A stretch of DNA of 64,000 bases. Source: QHXW01 sp035297145 (GTDB lineage: Bacteria; Acidobacteriota; Terriglobia; Bryobacterales; Bryobacteraceae). Positions within the stretch are counted from its first letter, which is position 1, and every line of letters begins with the position of its first letter. This document shows positions 1-9,530 of this stretch, one piece after another. The stretch lies in contig DATGZN010000094.1 of NCBI GenBank assembly GCA_035297145.1, positions 186,001-250,000 of the forward strand. The letters run 5' to 3'. Below the pieces are notes generated by a model. That model was not told the DNA's origin, did no database searches, and saw only the letters and a program-made list of their open reading frames with translations. The position numbers and the translations under genes were made by a program.

Positions 1-1
1 G

Positions 2-493
2 ACGCCGCTCTGCGCGCAGGACAATGGTTATGACTTCCATGGTTCCGTCCGGGTGACTGTTGCGCCGGTCTATCCTGATATTAACTTCTACGGCGCCATG
101 CACATGCGCGATCTGCAATATCCCGTGGCGAACCCGCAGTACAAAGCCTGGTGGCAAATCACCCTGGTGCCGGAGGATCCTGCCGCTACGGTGCAGCTGG
201 CCAAACTGTCCGCCCAGATCACGACCGGGCATGTGACGGCTATGGGAACGCCCGCCGGCCACATGATTCTGCAATTCGGCAGCTCACTAGGGGATTGGAA
301 AGTGGACATTACGCCGATGGATGTCACACTCCGCCAGCACATCGCAGCGGTTGCGAGCGATACCAGCCTAAACGGGGATGCCGGGGTTCAGACCGTGACC
401 TACATGGTTGGCAGCGATTCTATCACCGTCACCGCCGTGCAGATGGCCAACGCCGACGGCCAACAGTTCTTCTGGCAGCAGCGGCCGCAGTAG
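2..493 (+). CDS. C-terminal part of an unrecognised protein (5' end outside window)
   Basis: The reading frame is open from the first bases of the window to a TAG at 491-493, so this is the last 163 residues or so of a longer protein. A GTG at 53 could serve as an internal start, but nothing favours it over a gene that begins upstream. The visible part has moderate Trp/Tyr content, no transmembrane segment and a beta-rich look (alternating hydrophobic and polar residues such as TVTYMVGSDSITVTAV). I do not recognise a family. The DUF3455 protein follows on the same strand 90 bases later, so both may belong to one group of exported proteins. Confidence 0.5.
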   Translation, partial: TPLCAQDNGYDFHGSVRVTVAPVYPDINFYGAMHMRDLQYPVANPQYKAWWQITLVPEDPAATVQLAKLSAQITTGHVTAMGTPAGHMILQFGSSLGDWKVDITPMDVTLRQHIAAVASDTSLNGDAGVQTVTYMVGSDSITVTAVQMANADGQQFFWQQRPQ

Positions 494-583
494 GCCGCGG
501 TGGCCGCCTGAAACGCGGCGCTCATGCGACAATGCATCGACGGACGGCTAAGGACGCGTCCGCCGGGATTGAGTTACAAACGC

Positions 584-1111
584 ATGACGATGAATCCGCG
601 CAGCTTGACTTGGCTGTTCGCGTTCGGCCTGGCTGCCGCTGAGATCTCGCGCCCGGAGGTTCCGGAAAACCTGAAGGCGCCTGACACAGAGGTCGTCCTG
701 CTCAAAGCGTTGGGAAAAGGAAAGCAGATTTACGCTTGCAAGCCGAAAGCGGACAACCAAACCCAGTTCGAGTGGGCGTTAGCGAGACCCCAGGCCGATC
801 TACTGAATGGACAAGGCGCAAAAATCGGCAAGCATTACGAGGGTCCGGCGTGGGAAGCAACGGACGGCAGCAAGGTAACCGGGCAGGTGCAGCAGCGTGC
901 CAACGCCGCGCAGCCCGACGCCGTTCCGTGGCTGCTGCTGAAGGCCAAGACTAACGAGGGCACAGGCACGTTCGGACGTGTGACATATATCCAGCGGGTG
1001 AACACGGCGGGCGGCGCGGCTCCGGCAGGGGGCTGCGACCAGCGGCATGCCGGTGCCGAAGCTTCGGTTGACTATCAGGCTGACTACTACTTCTATGGGC
1101 CGCGGCCCTGA
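584..1111 (+). CDS. DUF3455-family exported protein
   Basis: A protein of 175 residues whose signal-peptide-like N-terminus (hydrophobic LTWLFAFGLAAA) leads into a domain with the DUF3455 pattern. Visible are an early VPENLKAPDTEVV strand, a YAC segment, the HYEGPAWEATDGSKV core, a PWLLLKAKTNEGTGTFG block and the VTYIQRVNTAGGAAP...C signature, ending in a YYFYGP tail. The function of the family is unknown; members are secreted or periplasmic in soil bacteria and fungi. ATG 584 (or 590) is preferred because the in-frame ATG at 524 would add a basic, non-hydrophobic extension in front of the signal peptide. The gene is convergent with the ABC permease gene, 40 bases away. Confidence 0.8.
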   Translation: MTMNPRSLTWLFAFGLAAAEISRPEVPENLKAPDTEVVLLKALGKGKQIYACKPKADNQTQFEWALARPQADLLNGQGAKIGKHYEGPAWEATDGSKVTGQVQQRANAAQPDAVPWLLLKAKTNEGTGTFGRVTYIQRVNTAGGAAPAGGCDQRHAGAEASVDYQADYYFYGPRP

Positions 1112-1151
1112 ACCGAACCGTGAGGTTCGATCACTCCAGGCTTCCACGTAG

Positions 1152-2768
1152 CTATTCCGTTGCCACCGGCCCCTCACTGCGCGAAAGCTCCATCAACAGC
1201 TTTTCGCGGCGCTGATTTGCGGCGCCTACGGCGGATTCCATCGAGATCCAATAGACCACCACGCCGAGAATCGCGGCGAAGCCCAGGATCAGCGCGAAAA
1301 TGAGCTGGCTGTCGAAGACTACGCGCGCCCAGAATGCAAGGGTCACGGGCAGAAGAGCGATCGGGTAGAAGAGAAAAATCAGCGCTTGCATGCGGCTGGC
1401 GGCGCCGCCTTGCGAAACGCGCTCGGGGTTCATGGCGCGGGGAAAGTGGATGGAGCTGAGATTGCCGATGGCGAACAGATAAACGCCGACGATGGCTGTT
1501 ACCGTGAAGGCTTCGGCGATGGCGTCTGGCGTGACGCGGAGGCGCAGCACCAGCGAAGCCACGGTGACCGCCAACATCTCAAAAAAGATGTACAGCGCCG
1601 CCGCAATGTTCTTGCCCATGAGTGACTGGCTGATGGACACGGGCACGGAAAAGTAGACCTGCGCGGCCGAGCGATCGAATCCAAACGTATTCAGATAGGA
1701 AACCTGGCCTAGCAGGGTGAGGGCGTAGACGCTGACAATGGTTAAATAATGATCGGCCACCACGGAGCCGCGACTGCCTCTGCCGAGCGTGATGGGAAGC
1801 CAGACCAGCAGGCCGAATGAAAATCCCATGATGAAAACCATGCGGAAACGCGGCGTACGGCTGAGCGCGCGCAGTTCTTTTTCCACCACCGCGGCGAGGG
1901 GATCGGGCAGAAATAGCGACGGGAGGCGGTAGAAGCTTTCGAGTCGCGAGAGCGTGCGCGTGTTCGCGGCGGCTGAGCTGAGCGTGTCCTGCGCATCATA
2001 GTGCAAGCTGCGCTCGAATTGCCAGCGGCCGAAGACCAGCGCGGCCAGCGCCCACGAGGTCAGAATCAGGAACGGCATCACCACTCCGTTTCTCAACGCG
2101 GCATTGGAGACTGCGGTCCAGGGCCAGAATCCGCCAGGGGTTTCGGTGAAAAAATTACGCAGGCTGCGGGTGGGCGTGTGAGTGGCCAGCAGCAATTGCG
2201 GCAATGTCGCCGCCAACACCAGCGCCAGCATCAGGATCTCGCGCACGCGCCTGTGCGTGAGCATGCGCTCCAGCAGATTGCGCAGGCCTGCGGAAAGTAG
2301 CAGGTTGAAGAGGACAAATAAGAGGATCGGCCCAAGGATCTGCGGCGCTGCCGCGAAGCCGCCGTAGCGCGGGTTGCGCAGCAAACCGACAGCCGCACCC
2401 GCCAGCACCAGCAGCATCTCGCCGCACGTGGTCAGCCGCAGCAGGACCTCGATGACGAACAGCTTGCGGTGCGGGACGGGATAAATCAGCAGCTTCTTCA
2501 AGTCGAGCGAAGCGCCCAGGCTGGCCGACATGATGGGCGTGACCTGCCAATAGAGAAACACGAACATCAAACCGGCCGGAAAGCCGCGGCGGATCAGCTC
2601 GCCGGTCACGGCAGATGAGAAGAAATCCTCAGCCACGAACGCCACGAACATCCAGATGCCGTACCAAATGAGAGAAGTGAGAATGGAAAAGACAGCGCCG
2701 CGGCGGCGGGAGTCGAGGCGGAAACTGCGCATGCTGAGGAATTGCGCGCGGAGAATGGCGGCGATCAC
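1152..2768 (-). CDS. ABC-2 type transporter permease
   Basis: A polytopic membrane protein of 538 residues with about ten hydrophobic segments (for example residues 28-48, near 185-200, and several after 305) and a charged cytoplasmic middle region. Its start overlaps the end of the ATP-binding protein gene by 4 bases (ATGA type), so the two are almost certainly co-translated as one exporter. The length and layout fit the larger ABC-2 permeases of acidobacteria, which often export unknown substrates. The substrate cannot be read from the sequence. Family assignment rests on topology and on the partner gene rather than on a sharp motif. Confidence 0.8.
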   Translation of the reverse strand: MIAAILRAQFLSMRSFRLDSRRRGAVFSILTSLIWYGIWMFVAFVAEDFFSSAVTGELIRRGFPAGLMFVFLYWQVTPIMSASLGASLDLKKLLIYPVPHRKLFVIEVLLRLTTCGEMLLVLAGAAVGLLRNPRYGGFAAAPQILGPILLFVLFNLLLSAGLRNLLERMLTHRRVREILMLALVLAATLPQLLLATHTPTRSLRNFFTETPGGFWPWTAVSNAALRNGVVMPFLILTSWALAALVFGRWQFERSLHYDAQDTLSSAAANTRTLSRLESFYRLPSLFLPDPLAAVVEKELRALSRTPRFRMVFIMGFSFGLLVWLPITLGRGSRGSVVADHYLTIVSVYALTLLGQVSYLNTFGFDRSAAQVYFSVPVSISQSLMGKNIAAALYIFFEMLAVTVASLVLRLRVTPDAIAEAFTVTAIVGVYLFAIGNLSSIHFPRAMNPERVSQGGAASRMQALIFLFYPIALLPVTLAFWARVVFDSQLIFALILGFAAILGVVVYWISMESAVGAANQRREKLLMELSRSEGPVATE

Positions 2769-3520
2769 AGCCAGTCCAGCCTTTCAAACTCGTGGCCGGC
2801 GCCGACCAGGCGGACGAAAACATCTTCCAGCGTCTCGGACGCCGAACGCAGATCCTGCATGGCGCCTTCGCGAACGATCTTGCCTTCGTTGATAATGGCC
2901 ACACGATCGCAGAGGCGCTCCACAACTTCGAGCACGTGCGAGGTGAGAAAGATGGTGGCGCCGTGGCGGACCTGATCGAGCAGGATATCTTTCATCAAGC
3001 GCGCGCCAACCGCGTCGACGCCTTCGAAAGGCTCGTCCATGAGGAAGAGTTCGGGACGATGAATCAGCGATGCGGCCATGGCGACGCGCTTGCGCATGCC
3101 CTTGGAATATTCCGCGATGAGCTGGCGCGGCTGCGCGGTCAGCTCGAACAGTTCCAGCAATTCGCCCGCGCGTTCCCGCGCGACCGGACGCTCCAGCCCG
3201 TACATGCGGCCTACGAATTCGAGAAACTCCACGCCAGTCAGGCGGTCGAACAGCAAGGACTCATCGGGCACCAGTCCGATGCGGCGTTTGATTTCGATTT
3301 CGTGCTCGGCCAGAGGCATGCCGAGCAGTGCGATGGTGCCCGAGGTGGGCGGAATGAGGCCCGTGAGCATGCGGATGGTGGTGGACTTTCCCGCACCGTT
3401 CGGCCCCAGAAATCCGAAGAAGCTGCCGCGTGGAACGGTGAGGCTGAGGCCATCGACGGCGGCCTTCGGCCCGTACAGCTTGCGGAGATCGTGAATCTCG
3501 ACAGCGGGTACATCTGGCAT
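2765..3520 (-). CDS. ABC transporter ATP-binding protein
   Basis: A 251-residue nucleotide-binding subunit. The Walker A motif GPNGAGKST is at 39-47, the signature segment YSKGMRKR at 138-145 (a YSKGM variant of LSGGQ, typical of ABC-2/drug-export ATPases), Walker B LFLMDEP at 158-164 and the H-loop histidine near 195. It should energise the permease encoded immediately downstream, with which it overlaps by 4 bases. The ATG at 3518-3520 begins a conventional N-terminus (PAVEIHDLRKLYG). The product is an exporter ATPase at the inner face of the membrane; the cargo is unknown. Confidence 0.93.
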   Translation of the reverse strand: MPDVPAVEIHDLRKLYGPKAAVDGLSLTVPRGSFFGFLGPNGAGKSTTIRMLTGLIPPTSGTIALLGMPLAEHEIEIKRRIGLVPDESLLFDRLTGVEFLEFVGRMYGLERPVARERAGELLELFELTAQPRQLIAEYSKGMRKRVAMAASLIHRPELFLMDEPFEGVDAVGARLMKDILLDQVRHGATIFLTSHVLEVVERLCDRVAIINEGKIVREGAMQDLRSASETLEDVFVRLVGAGHEFERLDWL

Positions 3521-3568
3521 GCGTTCTTATCGTAGGACACGCGTGCGAGGGTCTCCAAATGGAGCGGT

Positions 3569-4114
3569 TTACTTCTGGATCACCAAAGTGCCGGCGAGGA
3601 TGTCGTGCAGCGCCTGCTGTTTCTCGGTGAAGGCGGCCATCAGGAAACCGATATCGAAGATCGCGCCGGAAATCCACTTGCCGAAGTAGCGGCCGTTGGC
3701 GCGCGCGAAAGAGATGCGGTTTCCGTTGAGATCCGTGACGATGGCGCCGACAACGATCTTGCCGAGAGTCGCCTGGTAGCGCGAGCTCTCCATGAGAGTG
3801 TAATAGAGCCAATGTCCGGCTGTCACGAGCATCATGATCGCAATCATCGTGAGGCCGAACATGGCGGCAACCATGCCTTCGAAGTCCTGCGGGTGCGCCA
3901 TGATGCCAAGCGCCCCGGTAAACGCGAACATGACCATAATGACTGGAGTGAATATGAACCCGTCTATGATCATGGCGAGGAATCTTTTCCAAAAGCCGGA
4001 ATAGCGGAGCCCAGGGACCGGCACGGCCGCGGCTGCCATTCCGAGAGGCGCACCGCAAACTGAACAGAATCGGGCAACGTCGGAGTTTGTTGCGCCGCAG
4101 CGGGTACAGAACAT
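3569..4114 (-). CDS. Zinc-ribbon RDD-family membrane protein
   Basis: A protein of 181 residues. Cysteines 3, 6, 17 and 20 form an N-terminal zinc-ribbon (MFCTRCG...FCSVCG). They are followed by an RDD-type membrane domain in which an Arg-Phe-...-Asp motif (FWKRFLAMIIDGF) opens the first membrane helix and ATLGKIVVG marks the segment after the second. Three or four hydrophobic helices are visible. The RDD family has been linked to ion transport, but the role of this protein is open. The gene stands alone, 48 bases from the ABC operon start and divergent from the mutarotase-like gene. Confidence 0.85.
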   Translation of the reverse strand: MFCTRCGATNSDVARFCSVCGAPLGMAAAAVPVPGLRYSGFWKRFLAMIIDGFIFTPVIMVMFAFTGALGIMAHPQDFEGMVAAMFGLTMIAIMMLVTAGHWLYYTLMESSRYQATLGKIVVGAIVTDLNGNRISFARANGRYFGKWISGAIFDIGFLMAAFTEKQQALHDILAGTLVIQK

Positions 4115-4156
4115 GCGGTGAGCTAGTATATCGCAAGCAGTGTTAGTCTTAGCTTC

Positions 4157-5314
4157 ATGCGTTTTCTAGTGTTGCTTCTCCTGATCCCGACCGTGTTCGC
4201 GCAGACTGGCCAACCGCCGAAAGCCACGTTCGAGGATCTTCCAGGATTCCTGCTCTCGAACGGGACAATCGAGCTGACGGTGCTCCCTACGGGCGCCGCC
4301 TTCGCCCGCGTGGTGCTGGTCGACGATCCGGAAAAACTCAGTCCCCTGTGGGACCCGATCCGCATGGCACGCGAAGCCGGCGCAAAGAATGAATTCGATG
4401 GAGCCACCGGCCACTTCATCTGCGTGGATGGATTCGGCGAGGTCTCACATGAGGAAGAGGCGGCTGGTTTGCCTGGCCATGGCGAGGCGCATCAGAAACC
4501 GTTCGAAGTGAAGTATTACAGCAGGGACGGACGTACCTCCACCCTCACGCTGGCGACGAAGCTTCCGCTCACCCAGGAGCTGTTCGCGCGCACGGTGCGC
4601 ATGGTGGATGGCGAAAACGTCGTCTACGTCGAGAGCGAGCTCGAGAGCCTGCTGGCATTCGACCGGCCCGTCTTCTGGGCTGAGCATGCCACCATCGGAT
4701 CGCCGTTCCTGGAGCCGGGTGTGACGGTGGTGGACATGTCAGCGCGGCGTGCCAAGACGCGCCCTTATACGGAATCGGAAAAAGAAGGCGGGCTGCCGCA
4801 CATACTGCCCTCCAACAAGGACTTCACGTGGCCTGAGGCGCCAGGGCTGCACACCCGCAAAATCGATGTGCGCATTGCGCCGCCCGAGCCGAATTCCGGA
4901 GATCACACCACCTGCCTGATGGACCCCGCGCGCAAGCTGGTGTTTATCACGGCGTTGCATCCAGGGAAACGCCTTTTGCTGGGATACCTGTTCAAGCCGC
5001 AAGAATATCCTTGGACCCAGAGTTGGATGTTCTATCCGAAGAACAAGAAGCTGGCGCGCGGGATGGAATTTGCCACGCAGCCGTTCGATGTCCCGCGGCG
5101 CGAGGCGGTACAGTTGAACTCGCTGTTCGGCGCGCCCACATTCCGCTGGCTCCCGGCGCGTACCAAGATCGAGTCGCGATTCCTCATGTTTTATGCGCAC
5201 ACTCCGGAAGGCTTTCATAAAGTGGACGACGTGCGGCTGGAGAACGGGAAGATTATCATTGAAGATCACAAAACGCATCAGCAGGTGACGCTTGCCGCGT
5301 CGCTGCCAATCTGA
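4157..5314 (+). CDS. Secreted galactose-mutarotase-like protein
   Basis: A 385-residue protein with a clear signal peptide (MRFLVLLLLIPTVFAQ). The mature part resembles the aldose-1-epimerase/galactose mutarotase fold: an LSNGTIELTVLPTGAAFARVVL opening strand pair, a GHGEAHQKPFEV segment like the HGE...PW motif of mutarotases, and late beta-rich repeats. No enzyme can be assigned with certainty, and it could be a carbohydrate-binding relative without epimerase activity. Its stop overlaps the upstream-most possible start of the M28 peptidase gene, suggesting a two-gene transcript of exported proteins. The intergenic space to the divergent RDD gene is only 42 bases. Confidence 0.6.
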   Translation: MRFLVLLLLIPTVFAQTGQPPKATFEDLPGFLLSNGTIELTVLPTGAAFARVVLVDDPEKLSPLWDPIRMAREAGAKNEFDGATGHFICVDGFGEVSHEEEAAGLPGHGEAHQKPFEVKYYSRDGRTSTLTLATKLPLTQELFARTVRMVDGENVVYVESELESLLAFDRPVFWAEHATIGSPFLEPGVTVVDMSARRAKTRPYTESEKEGGLPHILPSNKDFTWPEAPGLHTRKIDVRIAPPEPNSGDHTTCLMDPARKLVFITALHPGKRLLLGYLFKPQEYPWTQSWMFYPKNKKLARGMEFATQPFDVPRREAVQLNSLFGAPTFRWLPARTKIESRFLMFYAHTPEGFHKVDDVRLENGKIIIEDHKTHQQVTLAASLPI

Positions 5315-5379
5315 TGGGACTTGGGATTTGGCAGACGGCTGCGCGGCTTGGGCTAAATCCCAAATCCCTCTCGAGGTTT

Positions 5380-7020
5380 ATGAAAAAACTACTGACGCTG
5401 TCGCTACTCGCGATCGCTCTCCGCGCCCAGGACAAAGCAGATCTCGCGATCGTCCAGCGCATCAAAACGGAGGCGTTCCAAAACTCCAAGGTGATGGATC
5501 ATCTGTTCTGGCTGACCGATGCCTACGGGCCGCGGCTGACCGGGTCGCCGGGATTCACGGCGGCGGCCAACTGGACTGTGAAACAGCTCAAGGCATACGG
5601 CATCGACGACGCGGCCATCCAGCCCTGGGGCAAGTTCGGCCGAAGCTGGCGGCTGACCAGGTTCAGCATTTCGATTCAGGAGCCCGAGTACGCGCCCCTG
5701 ATCGGTTTCCCCCTGGCTTGGTCGGCGGACACAAAAGGGCCACTGACTGCGGAGCCCGTGCTCGCGCCGCTCAAGCTTTCGGATGCCTTGGATGCGAAGA
5801 AAACCGACGAGGAGCTACAAAAGTATTTTCGCGAGTACAAGGGCAAGCTGCGCGGCAAGATCGTGCTGCTCGAAAAGCCGAGAGATCTGACGCCTGTGAC
5901 TTCCGCTCCCGCCTCACGCTATTCCGACGCCGACCTGGCGAAGGAGGCGGATGCACCCACGCCGTTCGCGTTGCCGCCGTTCGATATTGAGAAGATGGTC
6001 CTGCCGGAAAAGCCCGAGGAGCGCCGTGCCTTGTTCAATCTTCTTCCGCTCGATGCCGAGGCCAAGATCTGGGAGTATGAAGACGGCCTGCGCGATCGCG
6101 TCAATCAATTTCTGGCGCAGGAAGGAGCGGTCGCGGCGATCGTCCCGAGCTACAACGCCGATGCGGGAACCGTTTTCGGCGATGCGGCCGGCACATTCCA
6201 GAGCGATCAGCCCGTGCCCGCGCCGCGTATCGCCCTGACCATCGAGCACTGCAATCGCATCGCGCGCCTGCTGGACAAGAAAGTTCCGGTGAAACTGGAG
6301 TTCGAAGTGCGCGCCACCAGCGATGGCGCCTCGGGTGAAGGCTTGAACATCATCGCCAACATTCCGGGTTCCAGCAAGCCGGACGAAATCGTCATGATCG
6401 GCGCGCACTTCGATTCGTGGATTGGCGGCACTGGCGCAACAGACAACGGCACGGGAAGCGCGGTCATGATCGAAGTGATGCGGATTCTGAAAGCGCTGCA
6501 TCTCAATCTGGACCGCACCGTTCGCCTGGGCTTGTGGAGCGGCGAGGAACAGGGTATCTACGGTTCGCGGGCGTACGTCAAGGCGAATTTTGCCGACCCC
6601 GAAACCATGCAGCTCAAACCGGCGCACGCCAAACTATCGGGCTATTTTAATCACGATAACGGCACGGGTAAGATTCGTGGCGTCTATTTGCAGGGCAACG
6701 ATGCCATGCGGCCGGTATTCGAAGCGTGGTTTGCGCCCTTTCGCGACCTCGGCGTGACCACCATCACCATTCGAAACACAGGCGGAACGGATCACCAGTC
6801 CTTCGACCAGGTGGGCTTGCCGGGATTCCAGTTTATTCAGGATGAGGTAGAGTACGGCCGTATCACGCACCACTCCAACATGGACCTCTACGATCACGCC
6901 GTGCCGGGCGACGTGATGCAGGCATCGGCCGTGATCGCTTCCGTGGTCTACCACGCAGCGAACCGCGCCGAGATGCTTCCGCGCAAAGAAATGCCGCCAC
7001 CGGTGAAGATGAAGAACTAG
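5380..7020 (+). CDS. Secreted M28-family metallopeptidase
   Basis: The start ATG 5380 gives a textbook signal peptide (MKKLLTLSLLAIALRA). The earlier in-frame ATG at 5314 would put 22 non-hydrophobic residues in front of it. The 546-residue protein has the two-zinc aminopeptidase motifs of family M28: GAHFDSW (metal His and catalytic Asp), ATDNGTG (bridging Asp), SGEEQG (catalytic Glu pair) and a late GGTDHQSF (metal His). The inserted middle region probably forms a protease-associated-type domain. It probably cleaves N-terminal residues from peptides outside the cytoplasm. It follows the mutarotase-like gene closely. Confidence 0.9.
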   Translation: MKKLLTLSLLAIALRAQDKADLAIVQRIKTEAFQNSKVMDHLFWLTDAYGPRLTGSPGFTAAANWTVKQLKAYGIDDAAIQPWGKFGRSWRLTRFSISIQEPEYAPLIGFPLAWSADTKGPLTAEPVLAPLKLSDALDAKKTDEELQKYFREYKGKLRGKIVLLEKPRDLTPVTSAPASRYSDADLAKEADAPTPFALPPFDIEKMVLPEKPEERRALFNLLPLDAEAKIWEYEDGLRDRVNQFLAQEGAVAAIVPSYNADAGTVFGDAAGTFQSDQPVPAPRIALTIEHCNRIARLLDKKVPVKLEFEVRATSDGASGEGLNIIANIPGSSKPDEIVMIGAHFDSWIGGTGATDNGTGSAVMIEVMRILKALHLNLDRTVRLGLWSGEEQGIYGSRAYVKANFADPETMQLKPAHAKLSGYFNHDNGTGKIRGVYLQGNDAMRPVFEAWFAPFRDLGVTTITIRNTGGTDHQSFDQVGLPGFQFIQDEVEYGRITHHSNMDLYDHAVPGDVMQASAVIASVVYHAANRAEMLPRKEMPPPVKMKN

Positions 7021-7136
7021 AATGCGTTCTGATCATCGTAGGTGCCAGGCGCCGTGTCCGGCCCGCCGGGGCATCCTTGCCAACTTACGCAACGCAGCCG
7101 CTGAGTCGCCACAGGGAGCGTTGCGCGGCGTCGAGT

Positions 7137-7607
7137 CTACCGCAGCAGCTTTCTTCCGCTGAAATCCGGCGCAAGCAGTGCGTCCGGCGTGAAAACCGCG
7201 AGCGTTCTCGCCAACTTCTCGACGTCCACGCCCTCCTCGACCGGCATCTCGTGCTCCACCCAGCTTGACAGCGGAATATTGCGAAAGAAGATGCGCTCCT
7301 GCAGCACGAGGCTCCTCTTGTGGAGGAATAATGCCTTCTGCTCGCGCACGTAGTGGCGCTCCTCTACGCGCAGGTCGCCCAGAAAGTCGTCGAACGCTCT
7401 CCGTTTGGCGGCCTCTTCGGTCGCCCGGATAGTTTCGTGAAGTACCTTGGTCTGCCCGTCGAGGTGCGCTCGCGCTTCGGCAAGAGCGGCCCGTTCGCCC
7501 GCGATGGCAGCCTCCATGCGCGCCTTCATCACATAGTAGGCAAGGGTACCCGACCCGAGCGACACCAGAATAGGTAAGCAGACCCACAGCATATAGGGCA
7601 TACGCAC
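7137..7607 (-). CDS. Small membrane-anchored coiled-coil protein
   Basis: A protein of 156 residues with one N-terminal membrane segment (about residues 6-26) and a long charged helical stretch (about 28-95, rich in Ala, Glu and Arg with heptad-like spacing) that should form a coiled coil facing the cytoplasm or periplasm. The C-terminal 60 residues contain hydrophobic positions and an LPLSSW-type loop. I recognise no family. It lies between the M28 peptidase (convergent) and the family 2 glycosyltransferase (same strand, 63 bases upstream in transcription order). Confidence 0.6.
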   Translation of the reverse strand: MRMPYMLWVCLPILVSLGSGTLAYYVMKARMEAAIAGERAALAEARAHLDGQTKVLHETIRATEEAAKRRAFDDFLGDLRVEERHYVREQKALFLHKRSLVLQERIFFRNIPLSSWVEHEMPVEEGVDVEKLARTLAVFTPDALLAPDFSGRKLLR

Positions 7608-7669
7608 TAGTATCGGCGATTTCGCGGGAAACCTGTAGTTAACGGTGGTATATCAAAAATCGGGTGACA

Positions 7670-8620
7670 TTACTGGGCTTGGGTGCCGTCAATCTTCTGG
7701 CCGCTCAATAACGCCCCGAACAGCGAGAAGCGATAGGAGAAATCGCGCAGCGTGAGCAGGCCCCCCAGCGCCCCGAGGATCACTGAAATGTGATACAGCA
7801 GGCCGCGAACGATGCCAAACCGTTTTCGCAGATACACGGCCATGCCAAGAATCCGATCGGCGTCTATTGTGGCACGGCTACGTGCATCCAGATCCGCTCG
7901 CCCATGATGAATCACCCGCGTAGAAGGCGTCAGCAGCACGCGCTTCCCCGCCCGCCGCACCTGAAAACAGATTTCAGCGTCGCTGCCATAAGTGCCGTAA
8001 CGCTCGTCAATCTTCCCCATGGCCCTGAGCGACAAACTACGAACCATGATGGCCGCCCCGCGCGCATACTCGACCGTTTGCTCACCGAGAGCGGGATCAG
8101 CCGGGCGCCATTCGAGAGACGTGCGTCCAGGCGCCGGGAGCGATGAGATTTGAGGACCCGGCTGGCCGTCAGGAGTCACCAGCAGCGGGCAGGCGGCGCC
8201 CACGTCACCCTGATTTTCGAGAATGCCTGTAAGCAAGCTGACGGTTTCGGGCGATACTTCCGTGTCTTCGTGCAGCAGCAGGATGAATTCGCCGGTCGCA
8301 CTCCGCAAGGCCACGTTCAAGGCTTTGGTCAAGCCGAAGTTGCGCGGCATGCGAATGAACCGCGTCGTGGGGAAATCGGTTTCGAGCTGCGCGCTGCCGT
8401 CGGTCGAACCGTTATCCACCACCAGGATCTCGATTTTTTCCCGGTCCTTGGAACGCTCCAGCGCCTCGACGGCTTTTCGCAGCAAGTCCACGCGATTGTA
8501 GGAGACCACCAAAACGGTCGTGCCGGGCGGCTTGGGAGCCTCTTCCATAGCCTCAGGCTTCTCCACAACCTGAGGAGAGATCAGTTCCGTTTTTGGAGTT
8601 TTGCGTCGGACTTGTGGCAC
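7670..8620 (-). CDS. Family 2 glycosyltransferase, rhamnosyltransferase-like
   Basis: A 316-residue GT-A enzyme. The nucleotide-sugar fold starts with TTVLVVSYNRVDLL near residue 35, then ILVVDNGSTDGS, a NFGLTKALN segment and FILLLHEDTE, where HED replaces the usual D-x-D. A later GSDAEICFQVRRAG block matches the ED-x-D/acceptor region of WbbL-type rhamnosyltransferases. A hydrophobic C-terminal segment (LLYHISVILGALGGLL) probably associates with the membrane. It likely adds a sugar to a cell-surface glycan. It lies downstream of lgt on the same strand, after a 91-base gap containing short direct repeats. Confidence 0.85.
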   Translation of the reverse strand: MPQVRRKTPKTELISPQVVEKPEAMEEAPKPPGTTVLVVSYNRVDLLRKAVEALERSKDREKIEILVVDNGSTDGSAQLETDFPTTRFIRMPRNFGLTKALNVALRSATGEFILLLHEDTEVSPETVSLLTGILENQGDVGAACPLLVTPDGQPGPQISSLPAPGRTSLEWRPADPALGEQTVEYARGAAIMVRSLSLRAMGKIDERYGTYGSDAEICFQVRRAGKRVLLTPSTRVIHHGRADLDARSRATIDADRILGMAVYLRKRFGIVRGLLYHISVILGALGGLLTLRDFSYRFSLFGALLSGQKIDGTQAQ

Positions 8621-8711
8621 GTTGAGCGCATCAGGATACCATGGCAGGCTTCAGGTTCCGGCACACTGTTCGCCCCGACACCTGGAACCTGACACCTGGC
8701 ACCTTCTCCCC

Positions 8712-9530
8712 CTAACCCGCGTTCGTCGTCACCGGTGAGGTGACGGCCGTTATTGCCTGCCGATTCCGCGCAAAGAGCCAGTAGCCGAGGCCCACAGCGA
8801 CCAGCGCCAGAGAAATCCACTGCTCGGTCGAGAACGGGCCCGTGAGCGGATTGGATTGCTGATCGTGAAACCGCACAAACTCGACAAGGAATCGCAGGAT
8901 GCCGTAGAGCACCAGGTACAGGCTCACCACCGAGCCGTCGCGGTGTGGCCGCAGAAAGCCCAGGTAGAGCACAGCAAAGATGATCAACTCGCCCAGCGAT
9001 TCGTAAAGCTGCGTCGGATGTAGAGGCGCGCCGAGCGGTACGCCTACCAACTCGTTGGCCCGTGGATTCGTAAATGTCACTGCCCAAGGCAAGTGCGTCG
9101 GCACCCCCCAGCAGCAGCCCGCGGAAAAGCAGCCGAGGCGCCCGATGGCATGTCCCAACGCGAGCCCTGGAGCGAACGCATCCGCAGTCTTCAGGGCCGG
9201 CAGTCCGTTGCGCCACATGTAGACGAATGCCGTCACCAGCGCCGCAACAAAACCACCGTAGAAGATTCCGGCGGCCTGCAGCGTGGAGAGCGAAAAGATC
9301 TCGCGCCAGTTGCCGCGAACCGCAGGATCGAGCACGATCATGAGCAGCTTGGCGCCGGCGATGCCTGCCAGAGCGCAATAGATCCCGAGGTTGAGAACGG
9401 TTTCCTTGTGTAGACCTGCTTTGGCTGCAAGGCGTCCCGCCACCCACAGAGCGGCCAGGAAAGCCAGGGCGACCAGCAGGCCGTAGGTGGGCAGAAAGAA
9501 TCCGCCGATGCGAAAAACTTCAGGAAACAT
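8712..9530 (-). CDS. lgt: Prolipoprotein diacylglyceryl transferase
   Basis: Transfers the diacylglyceryl group from phosphatidylglycerol to the lipobox cysteine of prelipoproteins in the inner membrane. The 272-residue form starting at ATG 9530 (MFPEVFRIGG) is chosen because an ATG at 9593 would add a serine-rich, non-membrane extension deep inside lspA. Seven or so hydrophobic helices are visible. The signature loop reads HAIGRLGCFSAGCCWG, the Cys-rich version of the HGR-I-G-N-F-x-N motif, and HPTQLYES is intact. The gene overlaps the end of lspA by 11 bases, so lipid attachment and signal cleavage enzymes are made together. Confidence 0.93.
   Translation of the reverse strand: MFPEVFRIGGFFLPTYGLLVALAFLAALWVAGRLAAKAGLHKETVLNLGIYCALAGIAGAKLLMIVLDPAVRGNWREIFSLSTLQAAGIFYGGFVAALVTAFVYMWRNGLPALKTADAFAPGLALGHAIGRLGCFSAGCCWGVPTHLPWAVTFTNPRANELVGVPLGAPLHPTQLYESLGELIIFAVLYLGFLRPHRDGSVVSLYLVLYGILRFLVEFVRFHDQQSNPLTGPFSTEQWISLALVAVGLGYWLFARNRQAITAVTSPVTTNAG

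Noticed and set aside
8621..8711. Direct repeats of the ACACCTGGCACC type as a regulatory site
   Set aside because: They look like short low-complexity repeats between two minus-strand genes; nothing ties them to a promoter.
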